Source of the DNA: an uncultured Methanobrevibacter sp.
Lineage (GTDB): Archaea; Methanobacteriota; Methanobacteria; Methanobacteriales; Methanobacteriaceae
Length of the DNA: 14,031 nt
Direction: 5' to 3'
NCBI GenBank assembly: GCA_902783085.1
Contig: CACZPT010000105.1
Location: 1-14,031 of the forward strand
Program-made: the position numbers and the translations under genes
Shown: positions 6,153-11,786 of the stretch, piece after piece
Layout: each line of letters starts with the position of its first letter
How positions within the stretch are numbered: position 1 is the first letter of the stretch
Notes under the pieces: generated by a model
Database searches by the model: none
What the model was told of the DNA's origin: nothing
Seen by the model: only the letters and a program-made list of their open reading frames with translations

Positions 6153-6644
6153 ATGTTATATACAACAGATTATATTTCTCCTGTTGGGAAATTAAACATT
6201 GTAAGTGATGAAAAAAGCCTAATTGGAGTTTAGTTTTACAAACAAAAATATTTCCAATCCACAATAACAGAAAAACTTCAAAAATCAGACGATATAGAGA
6301 TTTTACAAAAAACAATTAAATGGCTTGATGATTACTTTAATGGTTTAAAACCTAAAATTAAGGATTTAAACCTAAAACCAAAAGGCAGTGAATTTAGAAA
6401 AAGAGTATGGAAAATATTATGTGAAATTCCATATGGTGAAACATTGACTTATGGTGAAATAGCCAATAAATTTGAAAATATGGCTCCCCAAGCTGTTGGA
6501 TGGGCGGTTGGTCACAACCCCATAAGTATTATCATTCCATGTCACAGAGTAATTGGTAAAAATAACAAAGTAACTGGATATGCAGGGGGAGTTGATAAAA
6601 AAATCAAACTTTTAGCTCATGAAGGCTTAAAAGTGAGACTTTAA
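6153..6644 (+). pseudogene. ogt: Methylated-DNA--protein-cysteine methyltransferase gene with an in-frame TAG
   Basis: Read as one frame (163 codons plus stop), this encodes a full-length O6-alkylguanine-DNA alkyltransferase, the suicide repair protein that takes methyl groups from guanine onto a cysteine. Seen: SPVGKLNIVSD at 9-19, GV-stop-FYKQKYF at 25-34, FRKRVWKILCEIPYGETLTYGEIA at about 81-104, and the active site PCHRV at 129-133 with Cys130. Codon 27 (6231-6233) is TAG exactly where relatives usually have Trp (G-x-W-F), so a single TGG to TAG change explains the break. The helix-turn-helix arginine finger is also missing: the usual RAVG reads QAVG (Gln113, codon at 6489). An internal ATG at 6444 leaves only 66 residues, including the active Cys but not a complete fold. 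Its 3' end overlaps the convergent CitG-like gene by 18 bases. I favour a recent pseudogene; a sequencing error or readthrough remains possible. Confidence 0.88.
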
Positions 6645-7502
6645 ATTACTAACAAATATTGATGCTGCGGTTAAATCTGCAGTAGTACCTGGATTTAACT
6701 TGTTTTCATATAAATAATCATCAAATTCATTAAGCTTATCTATAAAATTATCATCGTCTTTAAACTTAAGTAAATCTTCAACCATCTTTGATACTTCAGA
6801 TGCTTTTTCATCCCCGTATTTTCTTGAAATTAATGTATCAGGAACTTTAGATAGAATAGTTAAAAATGTTAAAACGCAAGCTTCATTTAGGGATTTCTCA
6901 GCCGCTAGTTCATAATAAGTTAGGTAACCTAATTCAAAAACAGCCGGCATGTCTGAAGTCATCTCTGAAGCTAATTTATCCCATGGAGCTGAGATTTTTA
7001 AAACATCATACATAGTTTGGCCATTATCTCTTAAATCTTGCTTTGCATTTTCAGAGGCCACATCATATTCATCCTGATCTCCCATTCCACCAGCATCTGC
7101 AATGTTGATTGCATCATATAAATCACATGCATCATCAACAGATGTGTTTTCCATTAATTTAACTACATTTTGGCGAATATCATCAAAGCTATCACTAATA
7201 GCTGCAGCACATGCAATTGGAGTTATCATCATCACTATTCCAAGGTTAGTGTTATTTGCAATCCACTTATCGGTTTCACTAACTGCATTTAAGATGTATT
7301 TACCTAATTTAGGATTGTCCTCATCAACATTCATGCAAGCTTCACGAATAGTATCTCCAATTACAATTCCGCTAATTATAAAGTCTTCAAAGACCATGTC
7401 ATCATAATCACGAGTTCTGTGGACATTACCTGGCTTTGGATATCCACTTACTTCTAGAGCAGATGCAATTTGGGCTATTTTAGCAATTTCAAAAGCATCC
7501 AT
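6627..7502 (-). CDS. CitG/MdcB-like triphosphoribosyl-dephospho-CoA synthase family protein
   Basis: This 291-residue protein matches the family (Pfam ATP:dephospho-CoA triphosphoribosyl transferase) that makes the prosthetic-group precursor of citrate or malonate lyase in bacteria. Conserved blocks in order: PKPGNVHRTRDYDDM at 22-36, TNLGIVMMITPIA at 85-97, DAGGMGDQDEYDVA around 136-149, PDTLISRKYG at 221-230 and NPGTTADLTAASIFV at 270-284. No citrate lyase or other typical partner is in view, and methanogens do not use citrate lyase, so the true substrate is probably a different nucleotide or phosphoribosyl compound, perhaps in coenzyme synthesis. That is inference. The ATG at 7502 overlaps the TAA of hemB by one base (TAATG) with GAGTTGAT upstream, so the two are co-translated. 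Its last 18 bases overlap the end of the broken MGMT gene. Confidence 0.88.
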   Translation of the reverse strand: MDAFEIAKIAQIASALEVSGYPKPGNVHRTRDYDDMVFEDFIISGIVIGDTIREACMNVDEDNPKLGKYILNAVSETDKWIANNTNLGIVMMITPIACAAAISDSFDDIRQNVVKLMENTSVDDACDLYDAINIADAGGMGDQDEYDVASENAKQDLRDNGQTMYDVLKISAPWDKLASEMTSDMPAVFELGYLTYYELAAEKSLNEACVLTFLTILSKVPDTLISRKYGDEKASEVSKMVEDLLKFKDDDNFIDKLNEFDDYLYENKLNPGTTADLTAASIFVSNLKSHF

Positions 7503-8503
7503 TATATCAACTCATTGAAAAGTACATAAGGTGCGAAATTTGTAATAATTAAATCTGCTCCAGCTCTTTTAATTGAAAGTAAGCTTTCAGTAATTGCTCT
7601 TTCAGTTAAAAACCCTTTTTCAATAGCTGCCATAATCATTGCGTATTCACCACTTACATTATATGCAACTAATGGTAGCATGAATTCATCCCTTACCATT
7701 CTAACTACATCTAAATAAGGTAATGCTGGTTTAACCATTAAAAAGTCACAGCCTTCTATAACATCAAGCTCACATTCACGAATTGCTTCTATTGCATTAC
7801 CCGGATCCATTTGATAGCTTTTCCTATCTCCTTTATGTGGTGATGAACAAGCTGCTTGACGGAATGGTTCATAAAATGCAGAGGCGTATTTAGCTGAATA
7901 AGACATTATTTCAACATTATAAAATCCATTTTCATCTAATGTTTTTCTAATCGCCCCAACTCTTCCATCCATCATGTCTGATGGCGCTACAATATCTGCA
8001 CCTGCACGGGCATGGGACAGTGCTACTTTTGCGATGTATTCCAGAGATTCATCATTTAATATTTCAATTCCGCTATCATAATCATCATTTTCTTTTATTA
8101 AACCGCAATGTCCATGAGAAGTGTATTGGCATAAACATACATCACTTATAACAACCAAATCAGTTTGCTTTTTTAATTCACGAATAGCTTTTTGAACAAT
8201 ACCACTATCAGCATAATCTGGAGATGCTATTTCATCTTTATCATCTTCAAGAGGTACTCCAAAAACAATGATTGATTTTAAACCTGCATCCTCTAGTTTT
8301 TTAGCAAATTCAATTCCACTTTCAAGAGAATATCTGAATTCCCCCGGAAGAGATGGAATTTCTTCTTTCTGTGAGCCTTCCAAATCTTGTTTAAAGAAAA
8401 TAGGATAAATCAAATCTTTTTTATCAAGCTCTGTTTCACGAACGATGTCTCTGATATTGGAGTTTTTTCTAAGTCTTCTCATTCTTGTAGTTGGAAATTG
8501 CAT
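7502..8503 (-). CDS. hemB: Porphobilinogen synthase (delta-aminolevulinic acid dehydratase)
   Basis: This 333-residue enzyme condenses two 5-aminolevulinate molecules to porphobilinogen, the pyrrole used for uroporphyrinogen III and hence F430, corrinoids and siroheme in methanogens. Seen: the N-terminal arm FPTTRMRRLRKN, the zinc-site cysteines in DVCLCQYTSHGHCG (Cys123, Cys125, Cys133), APSDMMDGRV at 173-182, the first Schiff-base Lys205 in SYSAKYAS, and the second Lys258 in MVKPALPYLD. The three cysteines indicate the zinc-dependent type. The start is ATG at 8503, five bases after AGGTGA. An in-frame GTG at 8512 falls inside that Shine-Dalgarno and is rejected. It is first in a two-gene unit with the CitG-like gene, one-base overlap. 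Divergent from aroC over an 85-base gap. Confidence 0.97.
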   Translation of the reverse strand: MQFPTTRMRRLRKNSNIRDIVRETELDKKDLIYPIFFKQDLEGSQKEEIPSLPGEFRYSLESGIEFAKKLEDAGLKSIIVFGVPLEDDKDEIASPDYADSGIVQKAIRELKKQTDLVVISDVCLCQYTSHGHCGLIKENDDYDSGIEILNDESLEYIAKVALSHARAGADIVAPSDMMDGRVGAIRKTLDENGFYNVEIMSYSAKYASAFYEPFRQAACSSPHKGDRKSYQMDPGNAIEAIRECELDVIEGCDFLMVKPALPYLDVVRMVRDEFMLPLVAYNVSGEYAMIMAAIEKGFLTERAITESLLSIKRAGADLIITNFAPYVLFNELI

Positions 8504-8588
8504 TTTATTCACCTTTAATATACTATTAAATTTTAAAATTATTTAAAACATTAACATTATTAATAGTCAAATAAACAAAAGGATTATT
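8504..8588. promoter_or_regulatory. Divergent hemB / aroC promoter region
   Basis: This 85-base AT-rich gap must hold both promoters. A near-symmetrical run TTTTAAAATTATTTAAAA at about 8530-8547 offers TATA elements for both directions: about 45 bases before the hemB start and about 45 before the aroC ATG. aroC has AGGA at 8580-8583 and hemB has AGGTGA on the opposite strand at about 8509-8514. Overlapping TATA boxes would make the two promoters compete. Confidence 0.4.
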
Positions 8589-9680
8589 ATGTCAAATAAA
8601 ATTGGGGAAAAATTTCAAGTAACAACATTCGGCTCAAGTCATGGAACAGCTATTGGAGCTGTTATTGATGGTTGTCCTGCAAATCTTGAGTTAAATGTTG
8701 AAAATATCCAAAAAGAACTAAATAAAAGAAAACCTGGAACCAGTAGCGTAACTACACCAAGAAAAGAAGATGATGAAGTTCAAATATTATCTGGAATTTT
8801 TGAAGGTAAAACTGATGGAACACCTATAACCGGTATTGTATTTAATAAAAATCAACACTCTAAAGATTATTCCATGTTTAAAAATACCCCCAGACCGTCA
8901 CACGGTGATTTTGGATGGATGGCAAAATATGGAAATTACGACTATAACGGTGGGGGTCGTGGGAGTGGAAGAGTTACAATCGGCCATGTAATAGCAGGTG
9001 CAATTGCTAAAAAACTTCTTAAAACAAAAGGAATTGAAATCATATCTCATGTTACACAAATTGGTGATATTAAAACCGGATCTCTCACTATTGATGAAAT
9101 AAAAGAGAATATTGAAAAAAATCCTATAAGATGCGGAGATTTAGATGCATCAAAAGAAATGGAAGAGTTAATTTTATCTAAAAAAAGTGAAGGTGATTCT
9201 GTAGGAGGTATTGTAGAAACAATAGCTTATGGTGTACCTGCAGGATTAGGAGAACCCATTTTTGAAAGATTGGATGGTGATTTAGCTAAGATATTAATGA
9301 ATATCGGATCCGTTAAAGGAGTTGAAATTGGACTTGGATTTGGCGTGGCTCAACACACAGGTAGTGAAATTAACGATGAATATTATATTGAAGGTAATGA
9401 TATTAAAACGAGGACAAATAACTCTGGAGGAATAATTGGGGGAATGTCTAATGGTATGCCAATAATATCAAGAATAGCTATTAAACCAACCCCTTCAATT
9501 TCAAAATGTCAAAATACAATTGATTTAGAAAAATTAGAAAATAAAGAAATTGAAATTAAAGGAAGACATGATCCGTGTATCTGCCCAAGAGTAACTGTTG
9601 TAGCTGAATCATCAACTGCAATTGTTCTTGCAGACCATATGATTCGCTCAGGTTTTATCCAACCAAGTAAATTAGATTAA
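8589..9680 (+). CDS. aroC: Chorismate synthase
   Basis: This 363-residue enzyme makes chorismate from 5-enolpyruvylshikimate-3-phosphate using reduced FMN, the last common step to aromatic amino acids. Seen: signature 1 FGSSHG at 14-19 (more often GESHG) with His18, TPRKEDDEVQILSG at 56-69, RPSHGD at 102-107 with His105, signature 2 GNYDYNGGGRGSGR at 115-128 (most relatives have RxSAR, so Gly replaces Ala), GIIGGMSNGMPI at 281-292, and signature 3 RHDPCICPR at 326-334. Length is normal for the family. The ATG at 8589 has AGGA five bases upstream. It is single, with its own promoter, and its stop overlaps the end of the convergent MBL hydrolase gene by four bases. No other shikimate gene is in the window. 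Confidence 0.96.
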   Translation: MSNKIGEKFQVTTFGSSHGTAIGAVIDGCPANLELNVENIQKELNKRKPGTSSVTTPRKEDDEVQILSGIFEGKTDGTPITGIVFNKNQHSKDYSMFKNTPRPSHGDFGWMAKYGNYDYNGGGRGSGRVTIGHVIAGAIAKKLLKTKGIEIISHVTQIGDIKTGSLTIDEIKENIEKNPIRCGDLDASKEMEELILSKKSEGDSVGGIVETIAYGVPAGLGEPIFERLDGDLAKILMNIGSVKGVEIGLGFGVAQHTGSEINDEYYIEGNDIKTRTNNSGGIIGGMSNGMPIISRIAIKPTPSISKCQNTIDLEKLENKEIEIKGRHDPCICPRVTVVAESSTAIVLADHMIRSGFIQPSKLD

Positions 9681-10591
9681 TTTAACTTAAGCTCATCAAT
9701 TTCCCCATTTTTTATAGCAAGTTTGCGAGTATTTTTTCTCTCAAATTTTGATAAATCCCTATTAGAACCATGATATGGAGCATCAACATCTTTAAGTGAT
9801 ACCATTCTAGGTTTAGCCGGATTATTATAATTAATATCCAGTGACATCCCATCATAAGCAGCTAATGTTTTAACATTAGTTATTTTCGTTATACGTTTAG
9901 CTTCAGAAATAGGATTTTTAGAAATCATTTTAAGGCCTAAATGAGTCATAATAGCTAATTTTGGTTTAATTTCGTTTATTAATTTAATAAAATCATTAGA
10001 AGACATGTGCCCCCTAATAGAATTAACACCCGGACGCAAAACACTTGCAATTAGTATATCAGCACCTTTATGATAATCCGCTAATTTTTTAAAATAGCTG
10101 GTATCTGAAGTATAAGATATTTTAAATCCTTTATAATCCAATTGAAAACCAATACCTGCAGGATCACCATGAACAGTAGGTGTTGCTTTAACTAAACAAT
10201 TATTGCAAACGGCTGTTTCACCATCTTTAAGAGAAACTACTTTAGATTTAGTTTTATGATACTTCGAAATAGCCGGCCCCCATTTTTCATAACCTTCAAT
10301 GACACTTTTACTTCCAATTATATGGCCATAAAATTTAGTCATTCCTTTTGTCATTGCTTCAATAAGGATTTCGCAATCATTATAATGATCCGTGTGTGCA
10401 TGAGATATAAAAATACCATCAATATTTCTTGGATCAAGACCAAATTGATATGTTCTAACTAAAGCTCCAGGACCTGGATCGACATGATAATTTTTTCCAC
10501 CCAAATTTTCAATACGAAAACCGCCAGTCATCCTTCTCTGATTAATAGCAGAAAATCTCCCACCACCAGTCCCTAAAAATACTAATTTCAT
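9677..10591 (-). CDS. MBL-fold metallo-hydrolase
   Basis: This 304-residue soluble metallo-beta-lactamase-fold enzyme has a complete two-metal site: HAHTDH at 64-69, His141 (TVHGD), Asp163 (YTSDTSYF) and His217 (MTHLGLKM). Extra family features are GTGGGRF at 7-13, the DPGPGAL turn at 38-44 and RPGVNSIRGHMSSND at 186-200 with His195. The layout resembles the RNase Z-like / cyclic phosphodiesterase branch more than beta-lactamases, but it lacks a clear RNase Z exosite, so I leave the substrate open. The last ~60 residues are basic and may bind nucleic acid or a protein. The ATG at 10591 has GAGGA seven bases upstream and lies 10 bases after the connectase stop, so the two form an operon. A function coupled to the connectase, or to RNA or phosphodiester cleavage, is inference. 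Confidence 0.88.
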   Translation of the reverse strand: MKLVFLGTGGGRFSAINQRRMTGGFRIENLGGKNYHVDPGPGALVRTYQFGLDPRNIDGIFISHAHTDHYNDCEILIEAMTKGMTKFYGHIIGSKSVIEGYEKWGPAISKYHKTKSKVVSLKDGETAVCNNCLVKATPTVHGDPAGIGFQLDYKGFKISYTSDTSYFKKLADYHKGADILIASVLRPGVNSIRGHMSSNDFIKLINEIKPKLAIMTHLGLKMISKNPISEAKRITKITNVKTLAAYDGMSLDINYNNPAKPRMVSLKDVDAPYHGSNRDLSKFERKNTRKLAIKNGEIDELKLN

Positions 10592-10601
10592 TTAAATTCC
10601 T

Positions 10602-11516
10602 CTATAATGAACATAATATTATATTACAAGATAGTGGAGATTTATTTCTTTTAAGACATAAAACTTCGTCTTTAATTATGACTTCATCACCTATTTTAAT
10701 ATCATCATTTGAACAAAACATAATAACATTATGACCCGGACCAGCTAATGGTTTCCATTTAAAATCAAATGCTTGGGTTTTATTGTTTAATTTAACCTCA
10801 ACCATATTTTCATCAATAGATAAAACCTCACCAATTTGACCATCATCAATGATTTTACTTGCAAGCTCAATTTCTCGAGTTTTTTCTATTAAATCTTCAG
10901 TTAATTTTTGCCTATATTTTGTTAAAACTTTAATATCATTATCAATAGTAATATTTAAATGTCTTTGTGCTTCAGATGAATCAAATTTAGGTTGTTGAAC
11001 CAATACATCAAAATTTTTACCAATTGAAGGTGTTTTTTTAGAAATCTCTGTTAAAATTTCTTCAAAAATATCACCCATATATTTTAAACTTTTAAAAGAT
11101 TTTGAACGTCTTTTAATTAATATTTCTGCTTGTTTTTTAGCATAATCATTTCCAAATATTATTATACCACTTTCACCAGCAGTACGTGATTTAGTCTCTG
11201 AACCAATTAATTCAACAATTTGATAACCATTAGTTGTTCCGTAAATTCTTTTTCTTTTAGTTTCGGAAGTGCCTTTAGTAGTTACTTCTCCCCTTATCGT
11301 ATTACCAATAATACGTAATTTATCTGCATTATCAGTTATTTTAACTGGAACATCTAATTCTTTTGATTTTTTATATAATTCTTCATCTGTAGTGATTTTA
11401 CCACTATATAATTCTTCTTCTAAGGCGCTGACATTATTTCCAAAATAAGCTATCCTTCTTTTATCACTAGCCATTACACAACCTTTCTTTCCGACATATG
11501 CAATAATTAAACTCAT
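10602..11516 (-). CDS. Connectase-family protein ligase (DUF2121, proteasome-beta-like Ntn fold)
   Basis: These 304 residues fit the MJ0548/DUF2121 family of methanogens, shown for Methanocaldococcus to be connectase, a transpeptidase related to proteasome beta subunits that joins proteins at a KDPGA motif found in methyltransferase subunit MtrA. The N-terminus aligns without gaps to a proteasome beta subunit: Ser2 falls on Thr1, GCVMASDKR at 12-20 on the strand carrying Asp/Glu17 (Asp18 here), and after a family insertion Lys66 (ADKLRI) on Lys33. Removal of Met1 would leave Ser as the N-terminal nucleophile. A long helical stretch (about 195-222) leads to a beta-barrel-like C-terminal domain (about 227-304). 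The ATG at 11516 follows GGGAGGA by three bases. It is first in a unit with the MBL hydrolase. Family identity is from remembered features; the catalytic assignment is inference. Confidence 0.85.
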   Translation of the reverse strand: MSLIIAYVGKKGCVMASDKRRIAYFGNNVSALEEELYSGKITTDEELYKKSKELDVPVKITDNADKLRIIGNTIRGEVTTKGTSETKRKRIYGTTNGYQIVELIGSETKSRTAGESGIIIFGNDYAKKQAEILIKRRSKSFKSLKYMGDIFEEILTEISKKTPSIGKNFDVLVQQPKFDSSEAQRHLNITIDNDIKVLTKYRQKLTEDLIEKTREIELASKIIDDGQIGEVLSIDENMVEVKLNNKTQAFDFKWKPLAGPGHNVIMFCSNDDIKIGDEVIIKDEVLCLKRNKSPLSCNIILCSL

Positions 11517-11552
11517 ATTCCTCCCAACTTTTTTTAATTTAAAAAATAACTT

Positions 11553-11566
11553 ATTATATATTTATT
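11553..11566 (-). promoter_or_regulatory. TATA box of the connectase operon
   Basis: On the minus strand AAATATATAATAA is a strong archaeal TATA element about 43 bases before the connectase ATG. Transcription starting near 11534 would give a leader of about 18 bases containing the GGGAGGA Shine-Dalgarno. The remainder of this 270-base divergent gap (11567-11690) shows no further gene or repeat that I recognise. Confidence 0.5.
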
Positions 11567-11690
11567 TACTTTTCTATTATTAAAGATTATCACATTAATT
11601 GGAAAAGTTGAAAAATGTTTATTTAGAAATTATTTTATAACACTTTTAATCGAATTTTAAAGAAAATAGACAGTTTTATTTAAACAATAT

Positions 11691-11700
11691 CTTTATATAA
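11691..11700 (+). promoter_or_regulatory. TATA box of the ADP-forming acyl-CoA synthetase gene
   Basis: CTTTATATAA is a strong archaeal TATA box, 87 bases before the ATG at 11787. The start of transcription should be near 11720, giving an unusually long leader of about 65 bases for this genome, which ends in the Shine-Dalgarno AAGGAG at 11773-11778. Confidence 0.55.
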
Positions 11701-11719
11701 TAATAAAATAAATAAATAA

Positions 11720-11756
11720 CATTATAAATAATTGTTAATTATTTATCATTATAAAT
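11720..11756. promoter_or_regulatory. Nested inverted and direct repeats at the likely transcription start (candidate operator)
   Basis: A perfect 10-bp inverted repeat, ATAAATAATT (11724-11733) and AATTATTTAT (11737-11746), has a 3-base spacer. It is flanked by a 10-base direct repeat CATTATAAAT at 11720-11729 and 11747-11756. The block starts where transcription is expected to begin. Binding of a dimeric repressor here would block initiation. It could also act as an RNA hairpin in the leader. The arms have no G or C, so chance remains possible. Confidence 0.4.
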
Positions 11757-11786
11757 TATGATGTTAAATACAAAGGAGAAAACTTT

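Noticed and set aside
6231..6233. TAG in the MGMT gene as a pyrrolysine codon
   Set aside because: Pyrrolysine occurs in other methanogen groups and in methylamine methyltransferases, not in Methanobacteriales MGMT. The position is normally Trp, one base from TAG, so mutation is simpler.
8504..8512. GTG start for hemB three codons upstream
   Set aside because: The GTG lies inside the AGGTGA Shine-Dalgarno that serves the ATG at 8503.
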